Source: an uncultured Pigmentiphaga sp. (GTDB taxonomy: Bacteria; Pseudomonadota; Gammaproteobacteria; Burkholderiales; Burkholderiaceae_B). Taken from it: a stretch of 20,011 bases of DNA. A program made the position numbers and the translations under genes. The stretch lies in contig CALAGD010000062.1 of the NCBI GenBank assembly GCA_937891425.1, forward strand, positions 1 through 20,011, given 5' to 3'. Below, piece after piece: positions 1 through 6,562 of the stretch. Under the pieces are notes generated by a model. That model worked only from the letters and a program-made list of their open reading frames with translations, ran no database searches and had not been told where the DNA came from. Within the stretch, counting starts at the first letter, position 1. Each line of letters begins with the position of its first letter.

Positions 1-15
1 GTCGTACAGAAACAT
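1..15 (-). CDS. Possible 5' end of a divergent gene cut by the window edge
   Basis: On the minus strand an ATG at 15-13 is followed by four codons (Met-Phe-Leu-Tyr-Asp) before the window ends. An AGAGGA ribosome-binding-like stretch (minus strand of 21-26) lies 5 nt before it. Only five residues are visible, so no product can be suggested. A gene diverging from the operon that starts at 231 would suit the promoter-bearing gap between them. It could be a chance ATG. Confidence 0.3.
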
Positions 16-124
16 GTTCATCCTCTTGGCGAAAGCCGACGCGAATGCACCTCGCCGAGCGCATCCTGCGGCTATGGTAGCGGGGTGGACGGGCGCACCC
101 TGTCCTCCCAAAGCATGACATCAC

Positions 125-172
125 CTGTCGTATTTCAGAATGACAGCACGATCAGACGCAAACCACTATGTT
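125..172 (+). promoter_or_regulatory. Activator-type promoter with conserved dyad, upstream of the 231-4282 operon
   Basis: The inverted repeat CTGTCGT (125-131), 8-nt spacer ATTTCAGA, ATGACAG (140-146) has one mismatch between its arms. The hexamer TATGTT at 167-172 begins exactly 31.5 bp after the dyad centre (135.5). No TTGACA-like hexamer lies 17 bp upstream of it. The same dyad and spacing occur at 4939, 14048, 15160 and 15271. Transcription would begin near 179, after the ATG at 168, which supports using the ATG at 231 as the start of the first gene. Promoter function is inferred. Confidence 0.6.
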
Positions 173-230
173 GGAGGTTTCACCCGCCGGCGTGAACGTT
201 TCTGGTGTAGGCGGGCATGCAGGATGGACG

Positions 231-1007
231 ATGGGTACGATCAATCTGGAAACCCGTGGCGAAATTGCGGTGCTGACCCTGTCGGCACCTCCCATGAACG
301 CGCTCGATCGATCCATGATGACGGCGCTCGGCGCCTGCCTGGACGATCTGCAGGCACAGGGCGCGATACGTGCCATCGTGCTCACCGGAGACGGGCAACA
401 AGCTTTCAGCACCGGCTCCGACTTGCGGGAAATCCAGGACCTCATCCATACCCAGGAAGGCCTGCGCCGCAAGCTCGAAGACGACAACGCCGCCTTCAAC
501 CGCCTGGCCACCTTTCCGAAACCGGTCATTGCTGCCGTCGAGGGGCTCGCGCTGGGTGGCGGCCTTGAACTGGCATGCTGCTGCGATCTCATCGTATGCG
601 CGCGTAACGCACGCCTCGGTTTGCCGGAGATCCGCCTCGGAGCATTTCCTGGCAGCGGCGGCACGGTACGGGTGACCCAGCGGGTTGGCATTGGCCGGGC
701 CCGACAAATGATGATGCTGGGCCGCAGCATCGACGCGGAGCAGGCCCTGGCGTGGGGGCTCGTCGATTTTCTTGCCGAGCCGGGAGAAGCGTTCGCTCGC
801 GCGGAAGCGCTTGCCCGTGAGCTGGCGGCAGGCCCCGCCGAGGCTCTGAGTTCCTGCAAGGAGGCGCTGGCGGCCACCCTCGCCCTGTCGCCGGAAGACG
901 CGCTCGACGTGGCCATTGACCTCGGGGCCCGGCTGGGACGCTCGGCCGAACTTGCGGAAGGTCTCACCGCCTTCTTTCAGAAGCGCAACCCACGGTTCCT
1001 GGAATGA
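231..1007 (+). CDS. Enoyl-CoA hydratase/isomerase (crotonase family)
   Basis: The gene encodes 258 residues, the normal length for a single-domain crotonase, which typically hydrates trans-2-enoyl-CoA in beta-oxidation-like routes. The first oxyanion-hole segment is AFSTGSDL (about 58-65) and the second is GLALGGGLEL (105-114). Both glutamates of classical hydratases are present, E113 in GGGLEL and E133 in LPEIRLG, so hydratase activity is likely. The ATG at 231 was chosen because AGGA lies at 221-224, the protein then begins at the usual family N-terminus, and the upstream ATG at 168 falls inside the predicted -10 element. It is first in an operon with the MmgE/PrpD gene (37-nt gap) and a CoA ligase. 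The acyl substrate is unknown. Confidence 0.9.
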   Translation: MGTINLETRGEIAVLTLSAPPMNALDRSMMTALGACLDDLQAQGAIRAIVLTGDGQQAFSTGSDLREIQDLIHTQEGLRRKLEDDNAAFNRLATFPKPVIAAVEGLALGGGLELACCCDLIVCARNARLGLPEIRLGAFPGSGGTVRVTQRVGIGRARQMMMLGRSIDAEQALAWGLVDFLAEPGEAFARAEALARELAAGPAEALSSCKEALAATLALSPEDALDVAIDLGARLGRSAELAEGLTAFFQKRNPRFLE

Positions 1008-1044
1008 ACCGCACATCGTGCGGCTCGGTCACCGGAGCAGCATC

Positions 1045-2406
1045 ATGAGTCTCTCGCTTGCACTGGCCCGGCACGTCGTCAACCTTGAGTACGACGACCT
1101 GCCCGCTGCCGTTGTCGACACCACACGCCTCTGCATCCTGGATACGATCGGGGTGTCGCTGGCGGCGTGCAGCCTCGGGGAGGCCGCGACTGCGTTCGCC
1201 GACCTGGCGCAGGCCAGTGCCGCCGGCGCCTGCACGGTCATCGGTCACGGCATCCGGCGCAGTGCCGACCTGGCAGCGTTCGTGAACGGCTCTACGGCGC
1301 ACGCGCTCGACTACGAAGATACCCACGACGGCGGCCTCGTACACCCGACGGGCACGGCGCTCTATGCCGCATTGGCTGCCGCAGAAGAACGCGGTGGCGT
1401 GAACGGAGCGCAGCTGCTGACGGCCGTGGCGGCTGGGGCCGATCTCACGTGCCGACTGGCCCTGGCGCTGGCAGACGAAACCCGCCATGGGTGGTCCATC
1501 CGCCCCTTGCTGGGAGCATACGGTGCGGCCGCCGCTGCCGGAAAGATCTACGGCCTGACCGCCGAGCAGATGGTGCAGGCATTCGCGCTGGCGTTCTGCC
1601 AGGCTACATCCAGCACAGGGTTCATGGGTTACTCGCGCTCGCACTGGCGGGAAATGCGCGATGCCTTTGCCGCGCGGGCTGGCGTGATCAGCGCTCAGCT
1701 GGCACTGCGCGGCATACAGTGCTACGACCAGCCGTTCGAAGGTGCGCATGGTTTGTATGCACAATATGCTCAGGAGCATTGCGATCAGGATCGCATTCTC
1801 CGTGACCTGGGCCGGGTGTTCGAAGGAGCGAATGTCAGCTTCAAGCCGTGGCCGTCCTGCCGGGGCACCCATGCATTTGTCGAAGCCGCCCTCAGGCTTG
1901 TTGGCGACGACGGCGTCCACGTACAGGACATCGCACGAGTGGAAGCGCGCGTCAGTCCGGTGTTTCGGGTACTGGCCGAACCCATCGCGCAAAAGCGCCG
2001 CCCCGCCACGGCCAACGACGCCAAGTTCAGCCTTCCGTACACCATCGCGGTTGCCCTGGTGCGGCGGCGCGTCGACCTCTCGGCGTACCTGCCCGAAGCC
2101 CTTACCGACAGCGCCGTGCTGGCAATGGCAGAAAAGGTTGAGTGCGTCGTGGACGACACACTGGAGTTCGCGGATTCCCTGCAAGGCACGCTCACCGTAC
2201 ACCTTGTCGGGCGGCAGCAACTGACGCACACAGTACGCACGCCGCTCGGGCATCCATTGCGTCCGATCGAGCCCCGCCAGCTCGAACAGAAGTTTCTGGA
2301 GTGCGCCTCCTTTGCGCCTCCCGAGACCGCCGCGCATCATGGGCGTTGGCTCCAGAGGCTGAAGACCATCGATGCCTTGGACGATGTCCGGAACTTGTTT
2401 GATTAG
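1045..2406 (+). CDS. MmgE/PrpD family protein
   Basis: The gene encodes 453 residues, the usual length of the MmgE/PrpD family, which includes 2-methylcitrate dehydratase and cis-aconitate decarboxylase; most members have no known substrate. The helical N-terminal domain carries the active-site stretch ALDYEDTHDGGLVHP (about 87-101, with D89, T93 and H100). FKPWPSCRGTH at about 266-276 matches the second conserved block (K267). The block that is usually Lys-x-x-His-x-Gly reads MRDAFAARAG (204-213), so the family lysine and histidine appear to be Arg and Phe. The start at 1045 has GGAG 7 nt upstream (1034-1037); reading further upstream would overlap the hydratase gene. It lies 7 nt before the ligase gene, so the two are co-transcribed. 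A dehydratase or isomerase step on a carboxylate or CoA ester is plausible, but methylcitrate is not implied. Confidence 0.88.
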   Translation: MSLSLALARHVVNLEYDDLPAAVVDTTRLCILDTIGVSLAACSLGEAATAFADLAQASAAGACTVIGHGIRRSADLAAFVNGSTAHALDYEDTHDGGLVHPTGTALYAALAAAEERGGVNGAQLLTAVAAGADLTCRLALALADETRHGWSIRPLLGAYGAAAAAGKIYGLTAEQMVQAFALAFCQATSSTGFMGYSRSHWREMRDAFAARAGVISAQLALRGIQCYDQPFEGAHGLYAQYAQEHCDQDRILRDLGRVFEGANVSFKPWPSCRGTHAFVEAALRLVGDDGVHVQDIARVEARVSPVFRVLAEPIAQKRRPATANDAKFSLPYTIAVALVRRRVDLSAYLPEALTDSAVLAMAEKVECVVDDTLEFADSLQGTLTVHLVGRQQLTHTVRTPLGHPLRPIEPRQLEQKFLECASFAPPETAAHHGRWLQRLKTIDALDDVRNLFD

Positions 2407-2413
2407 ACCAACC

Positions 2414-4282
2414 ATGAAAAACGACAGTACAGGGAGACACACCAACGTACCGTATCGGAAGATTGCTCTGGGTCCGCGCGACGTCGACGTCGTGCTCGAG
2501 CCCGGGGGGGTCATCCGGATGAAGTCACGCCACGCTCTGGGCAGTTATCCCGACAAACTCAGCGACCGGTTCACCGAGGTCGCCCGGCGCCATCCCGACC
2601 GCGTCTTCCTCGCCATGCGCGATGAACGGTCGCAATGGCGCACCATTACCTACCGGGAAGCCGAGGAGCAGATCCTGCGCCTGGCCTCGGCCCTGATCCG
2701 GCGCAACGTCTCGCCCGAACGACCGGTGGCCATCCTGTCCGGCAGCAGCATCGAACATGCGCTGCTGGCCTTCGCCGCGATGTACACGGGTGTCCCCTAT
2801 TGCTCGGTCACGCCGGCCTATTCGTTGCTGTCCACCGACCATGCCAAGCTGCGGCACATCATCAACCTGCTTACCCCGGGGCTTGTCTATGCCGATGACG
2901 GTTCAGCTTTCGAGGCCGCCATCCGGAACACGGTTCCCGCCGATGTCGAAGTCGTCACTTTGCGCAGTCCACTCACGACACGCGCGTCCACCCCGTTCTC
3001 CGAGTTGCTGGCAACACCGATCGATCCAGCCATCTATCGGGCGAACCGCGAGGTCGGTCCCGACACGATCGCCAAGGTGCTCTTCACCTCGGGCTCCACC
3101 GGGTTTCCCAAGGGCGTCATCAATACACAGCGCATGCTGTGCAGCAACCAGCAGATGTTCATTGAATCGTTGCCAGCATTCGCGCAGCCCCATCCCATGA
3201 TCGTCAGCTGGCTGCCGTGGCACCATACCTCGGGCGGCAACCAGATGCTCGGCCTGACGGCCTACTGCGGCGCATCGTTCTATATCGACGAAGGCAAGCC
3301 CACACGCAGCGAAATCGGAAAAACCGTAGCCAATCTCATGGACGTGGCTCCCACGGTGTACTTCAGCCTGCCGCGCGGATTTGCTGAACTGATTCCCTAT
3401 CTCAGGGAAAACCGTCAGCTCCGCGAAAAGTTCTTCTCTCAGCTACAGCTTTTCTATTACTCCGGCGCTTCGCTGCCTGAATCGCTGGTTGCCGATCTCG
3501 ACGAGATCGCAGTGGCAACCGTGGGCGAGCGGATACCCATGATGTGCGGCTATGGGTCCACCGAGACCGCGCCGTTCGCCCTCTGCGCCAACTGGCTCAC
3601 CAGCGAGACCGGATTGGCCGGCCTGCCCGTACCCGGTGCCGAGCTCAAGCTCGTGCCTCAGGGCGACAAACTCGAGGCACGCCTGCGCGGGCCCATGGTT
3701 ACCCCGGGGTACTGGCGCCAACCGGAACTTACGGCCCGGCTTTTTGACGAGGAAGGTTATGTGCGCATGGGCGACGCGCTCGCCTTCGTCGACCCGAACG
3801 ACGTCAGCCGTGGCCTTGCGTTCGATGGCCGCCTGTCTGAAGACTTCAAGCTGTCTACCGGCACCTGGGTGAATGTCGCGTCGTTGCGCAACCAGTGGAT
3901 GACCGAAGGCTATCCCCTCGTCCAGGACATCATCATTGCCGGAGAGAACCGCGATGAAATCGGCGGGCTGATCGTGCTGGACGTGCAGGGCTGTCAGGAC
4001 TTCCTGCACGATCGAACCCTCGTGCAGCCGGCGCAACTGGCCCGGCATCCGGAGATCCGGCGTGCGGTACGCAACCTGCTCAACCGGCTTGCAGCCCGCA
4101 ATACGGGCAGCTCAACCTACGTGGCGCGCGCCATCATCCTGGAGGAGCCGCCCAGCAATGCTACCGGCGAGCTCACCGACAAGGGTTCGATCAACCAGCG
4201 CGCCGTGATCAGGAATCGTGCCGAGCTGGTCGACGCGCTTTACGCGCCCGACCCGGGCCCGGATGTGTTTCTTCCGGAATGA
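2414..4282 (+). CDS. Feruloyl-CoA synthase-like AMP-forming carboxylate-CoA ligase
   Basis: The gene encodes 622 residues, an ANL-superfamily adenylating ligase that would convert a carboxylic acid, ATP and CoA to acyl-CoA, AMP and PPi. The P-loop is FTSGSTGFPKG (224-234), and LPWHHTSGGN (267-276) and GYGSTE (379-384) form the nucleotide and acyl pocket. The hinge segment is not the usual DRxKD but GRLSEDFKLSTGTWV (472-486), and the C-terminus has ELTDKGSINQR with the candidate catalytic lysine. These last two blocks and the overall length are typical of the feruloyl-CoA synthase branch. That branch also contains ligases for other acids, so ferulate itself is not established, and no feruloyl-CoA hydratase-lyase or vanillin dehydrogenase is evident nearby. 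The ATG at 2414 lies 7 nt after the previous stop; an earlier in-frame ATG at 2372 would overlap that gene. Confidence 0.88.
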   Translation: MKNDSTGRHTNVPYRKIALGPRDVDVVLEPGGVIRMKSRHALGSYPDKLSDRFTEVARRHPDRVFLAMRDERSQWRTITYREAEEQILRLASALIRRNVSPERPVAILSGSSIEHALLAFAAMYTGVPYCSVTPAYSLLSTDHAKLRHIINLLTPGLVYADDGSAFEAAIRNTVPADVEVVTLRSPLTTRASTPFSELLATPIDPAIYRANREVGPDTIAKVLFTSGSTGFPKGVINTQRMLCSNQQMFIESLPAFAQPHPMIVSWLPWHHTSGGNQMLGLTAYCGASFYIDEGKPTRSEIGKTVANLMDVAPTVYFSLPRGFAELIPYLRENRQLREKFFSQLQLFYYSGASLPESLVADLDEIAVATVGERIPMMCGYGSTETAPFALCANWLTSETGLAGLPVPGAELKLVPQGDKLEARLRGPMVTPGYWRQPELTARLFDEEGYVRMGDALAFVDPNDVSRGLAFDGRLSEDFKLSTGTWVNVASLRNQWMTEGYPLVQDIIIAGENRDEIGGLIVLDVQGCQDFLHDRTLVQPAQLARHPEIRRAVRNLLNRLAARNTGSSTYVARAIILEEPPSNATGELTDKGSINQRAVIRNRAELVDALYAPDPGPDVFLPE

Positions 4283-4318
4283 ACCACGCAACGGGGGGCG
4301 GGTGCCTGGAGCAGTGCG

Positions 4319-4789
4319 TCAGAGCAGCACGTAATAGCGGATGACATTGCCCGTCTCGAAGCGCGCCCCCAGACCTACGAATACGTGCCGGGTAAGCCAG
4401 TCGTGCTTGCCTGGCGGCGTCTCGAAGGTTGGCGTGCAACGGAAGTAGTACAGGCTCGGATCGACCGTTTCCCCCGGTGGCAGGCGGTACAGCTTGTCCA
4501 TGACATCGGGAGGTCCGTGCCGGTACCCGCGGTTCTGGATATAGATGAGCGTACCGTCCTCTTCCTGCATGAAATACCGCGCGTCAAAGCAGAACACGCC
4601 GTCCGCCCGCACATGCGGAAACTCCCCGCCATGATCGAGCACCTTGCCCCGCAACCGCGGGCCTTCGAACTCACCACCCAGCACCGGCACTGACAACCGC
4701 GCTCCTCCTATTGGCGGGTTGTCCAGGCGCAAGCGCGGGGCCAGCTGCAAACGCGTCTCAAAAGCGAATTCAAACCGAGGCTCCATCAT
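4319..4789 (-). CDS. DUF3237 (UPF0311) family protein, first copy
   Basis: The gene encodes about 156 residues, the normal size for DUF3237, a small family without an assigned function. Recognisable segments are LGGEFEGPRLRGKV, the FCFDARYFMQEEDGTLIYIQNRG block, and the C-terminal PGKHDWLTRHVFVG. They align closely with the second copy at 13500-13985 (GGEVKGPRLNGRV, EADDGTLIVIKNRG, AGKYDWLNRTVFVG). No signal peptide or membrane segment is visible. The tandem ATGs at 4789 and 4786 follow GGAG (minus strand of 4795-4798) by 5 and 8 nt; either may be used. The gene ends 36 nt from the converging ligase gene, and no terminator is visible between them. Two copies beside acyl-CoA genes suggest a pathway role, which is inference. 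Confidence 0.85.
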   Translation of the reverse strand: MMEPRFEFAFETRLQLAPRLRLDNPPIGGARLSVPVLGGEFEGPRLRGKVLDHGGEFPHVRADGVFCFDARYFMQEEDGTLIYIQNRGYRHGPPDVMDKLYRLPPGETVDPSLYYFRCTPTFETPPGKHDWLTRHVFVGLGARFETGNVIRYYVLL

Positions 4790-4837
4790 ATTGTCTCCAC
4801 AAATCTTGCCCGCCCGGGCATTGCTCCGAAACCCTTC

Positions 4838-4865
4838 ATGGTACGCAATCGGCCCACCGTGCCAA
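4838..4865 (-). promoter_or_regulatory. Possible sigma70 promoter for the first DUF3237 gene
   Basis: On the minus strand TTGGCA (4865-4860) and TACCAT (4843-4838) are separated by 16 nt, about 50 nt upstream of the start codon. The hexamers match the consensus at 5 and 4 of 6 positions. The conserved dyad at 4939-4958 has no suitable -10 hexamer at the fixed distance in this direction, so this gene may be read from its own promoter. Confidence 0.3.
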
Positions 4866-4937
4866 GTCGTGCACAAAAAGGACAGCGCGTGCCGGAGCAC
4901 GGGCCGGTTCGCGTCTGTACCTGTGGTACCGGCCATC

Positions 4938-4985
4938 GTGTCGTGTTTCCATACGACAGATCAAACGGGAACGAGCTCTTATCCT
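4938..4985 (+). promoter_or_regulatory. Activator-type promoter with conserved dyad for the Bug gene at 5042
   Basis: TGTCGT (4939-4944), 8-nt spacer GTTTCCAT, ACGACA (4953-4958) is a perfect inverted repeat. TATCCT at 4980-4985 begins exactly 31.5 bp from the dyad centre (4948.5), as at the four related sites. No -35 consensus lies at the normal spacing. The hexamer is overlapped by a second, unrelated dyad at 4978-4997. Confidence 0.6.
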
Positions 4986-4997
4986 TCTCAGGATAAG
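4978..4997. promoter_or_regulatory. Second inverted repeat overlapping the predicted start point
   Basis: CTTATCC (4978-4984), 6-nt spacer, GGATAAG (4991-4997) is a perfect repeat with 7-bp arms. It covers the predicted -10 element and start point, a position expected of a repressor site. A hairpin at the very 5' end of the message is the alternative. The MarR-type protein at 17585 is a possible ligand; this is inference. Confidence 0.4.
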
Positions 4998-5041
4998 CAG
5001 AACCGGCATGAACGCCCATCAGCAGTACTGAGGAGACACGT

Positions 5042-6031
5042 ATGCGCCTTTCAAGACGACGTATTCTTTCCTGCCTGTCGATCGCGGCCCTGTCGGCCGC
5101 GATGGCCGTGCCCACGGCACGGGCCGAGTATCCCGACAAGCCCGTCCGCATTGTGGTTCCGGTTGCTCCCGGGGGCTCAACCGACATTCTCGCCCGCCAG
5201 CTGGGCCAGTACCTGGCGGATGTAATGAAACAGCCCGTCATCATCGAGAACAAGCCCGGAGGCAGCGGTACCATTGCAACCCAGTTCGTCATCAACTCGC
5301 CGCCTGACGGCTACACCCTGCTGCTTGGCGCCATGGACCTGGCCAGCAACCCGCACATGCTGCCCAACCTCAGCTTCCAGCCCATGCGCGACCTGACCCC
5401 CATTGCGGCACTTACGCTGGGCTCGCTGGTCCTGGTCATCAACCCGGCAGTCACCAGGGTCAACACGCTGCAGGAATTCATTGACGCCGCCAAGGCCAAC
5501 CCCGGCAAGTTCACCTTCGGGTCGGCCGGCAATGGCAACGTCACCCACCTGTTCGCCGAAATGTTCAAGCGAAAAGCAGGGGTGGACATCCTGCACGTAC
5601 CCTACCGTGGGACTGGCCCGGCGCTGACTGACCTGCAAGGCGGACAGATCACCATGATGGTTGCCGGACGCGCCAGCACCCTTCCCCTGGTGAAGGAGGG
5701 CCGGCTGAAAGCCCTTGCCATGACCGGCAAGCAGGGGCATCCGACATTCCCGGGTGTGCCTACATTTTATGAGGCAGGACTGCCCATCCCGGAAACCGAC
5801 CTGGGCGCCTGGACCGGCATTTTCGGCCCACCCAACATGCCCGCTGATCTGGTCATGAAGATCAACCAGTACATCAATGCAGCGCTGCAGAAGGAAGAGT
5901 TCAAGGCGAACCTTGAAATCCTCGGCATGGATGTCGACCCCGGCCCGCCCCAGCTGCTGGCCGATCGCCTGAAGAGCGAAACCGAGAAATGGGGTGAGCT
6001 CATTCGGGCTGCCAAGATAACGCTCAACTGA
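5042..6031 (+). CDS. Bug-family (TTT) periplasmic substrate-binding protein
   Basis: The gene encodes 329 residues, normal for the Bug family of periplasmic solute receptors, which bind carboxylates and other small molecules for TctAB-type transporters or for sensing. A signal peptide with RRR, a hydrophobic core and a likely cleavage after TARA (residue 28) precedes EYPDKPVRIVVPVAPGG. Family hallmarks are the PGGSTD loop, IIENKPGGSGTIA, PPDGYTLL, FTFGSAGNGNVTHL and ILHVPYRGTGPAL. AGGAGA (5031-5036) lies 5 nt before the ATG. No TctA or TctB membrane gene is present in the window. It is transcribed alone, from the promoter at 4938-4985 to the terminator at 6053-6088. It is more distant from the other three Bug proteins here than they are from one another. 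The ligand is unknown. Confidence 0.93.
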   Translation: MRLSRRRILSCLSIAALSAAMAVPTARAEYPDKPVRIVVPVAPGGSTDILARQLGQYLADVMKQPVIIENKPGGSGTIATQFVINSPPDGYTLLLGAMDLASNPHMLPNLSFQPMRDLTPIAALTLGSLVLVINPAVTRVNTLQEFIDAAKANPGKFTFGSAGNGNVTHLFAEMFKRKAGVDILHVPYRGTGPALTDLQGGQITMMVAGRASTLPLVKEGRLKALAMTGKQGHPTFPGVPTFYEAGLPIPETDLGAWTGIFGPPNMPADLVMKINQYINAALQKEEFKANLEILGMDVDPGPPQLLADRLKSETEKWGELIRAAKITLN

Positions 6032-6052
6032 CATCCCCTCTGATCAAAGCAA

Positions 6053-6088
6053 AAGTGGCACCCCAAGGGTGCCACTTATTTTTATTTT
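6053..6088. terminator. Rho-independent terminator between converging transcripts
   Basis: An 11-bp perfect stem (AAGTGGCACCC 6053-6063, GGGTGCCACTT 6067-6077) with a 3-nt loop is followed on the plus strand by A and a TTTTTATTTT run. On the minus strand it is followed by TTTTGCTTTG, so it probably also stops the long minus-strand operon that ends at 6107. Confidence 0.9.
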
Positions 6089-6106
6089 GTCTGTCGCTAC
6101 CGCAGG

Positions 6107-6562
6107 CTACCGCTCTTCCAGCACCGCGAGCGAAGACGATGCAGTAGCCACCAGTCTTTCCGAGTGGGCCTCGACAAGGCTGGCGGCACTGAACGCGATC
6201 TGGCGTCCTAGCTTCTCGACATGTGCAGTGACCAGGAAATTGCCCGGCTGCGCAGGAGCCAGCATGTTTACGCTCAGATTGATGGTTGCGCACGTCCTGC
6301 CGTAGTCCAGCCTGGACAACACCGCCATGGCCATGCCGATGTCGAGCATGCTGGCCAGCGTGCCGCCGCCCACCACACCGTTGCCCTGGATGGACGTCTG
6401 CGGCGCAGTAAACTGCAGCGTGACCCTGCCCGGCTCGCCCGCCACGAATACCGCCTGCAGGTATTCCATCGCCGGATTGATCGGCAGTGGCTGACCACTT
6501 TGCCCGTGTGCAATGGCATCTGCAATCGCAGCACGGGTGGGATTGTCGCGGCGCGTCATCAT
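6107..6562 (-). CDS. PaaI-like hotdog-fold acyl-CoA thioesterase
   Basis: The gene encodes 151 residues, a typical single hotdog domain. The core helix segment NGVVGGGTLASMLDIGMAMAV keeps the Asp used by PaaI-type thioesterases; the usual His of HGG is Gly here. C-terminal beta strands are visible in TINLSVNMLAPAQPGNFLVTAHVEKLGRQIAFSAA-type sequence. It would hydrolyse acyl-CoA thioesters in the cytoplasm, likely freeing CoA from stalled intermediates. The ATG at 6562 overlaps the TGA of the upstream synthetase in an ATGA arrangement, and a second ATG at 6559 forms TGATG, so translation is probably coupled. It is the last gene of the minus-strand operon, just before the terminator. The substrate is unknown. 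Confidence 0.85.
   Translation of the reverse strand: MMTRRDNPTRAAIADAIAHGQSGQPLPINPAMEYLQAVFVAGEPGRVTLQFTAPQTSIQGNGVVGGGTLASMLDIGMAMAVLSRLDYGRTCATINLSVNMLAPAQPGNFLVTAHVEKLGRQIAFSAASLVEAHSERLVATASSSLAVLEER

Noticed and set aside
1..18. GTCGT at the left edge as a sixth copy of the dyad
   Set aside because: The right arm (ATGTT) does not match and the stretch overlaps a possible coding start.
964..2514. Long open frame on the minus strand opposite the MmgE/PrpD gene
   Set aside because: Composition is arginine- and cysteine-rich without any family motif, and it lies antisense to a clear gene; it is a product of high GC.
2414..4282. Calling the ligase fcs (ferulate degradation)
   Set aside because: Only branch-level similarity is visible and the partner lyase and dehydrogenase genes are absent.
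4912..4917. Minus-strand use of the 4939-4958 dyad for the DUF3237 gene
   Set aside because: The hexamer at the fixed distance is CAGACG, which is not a -10 element.
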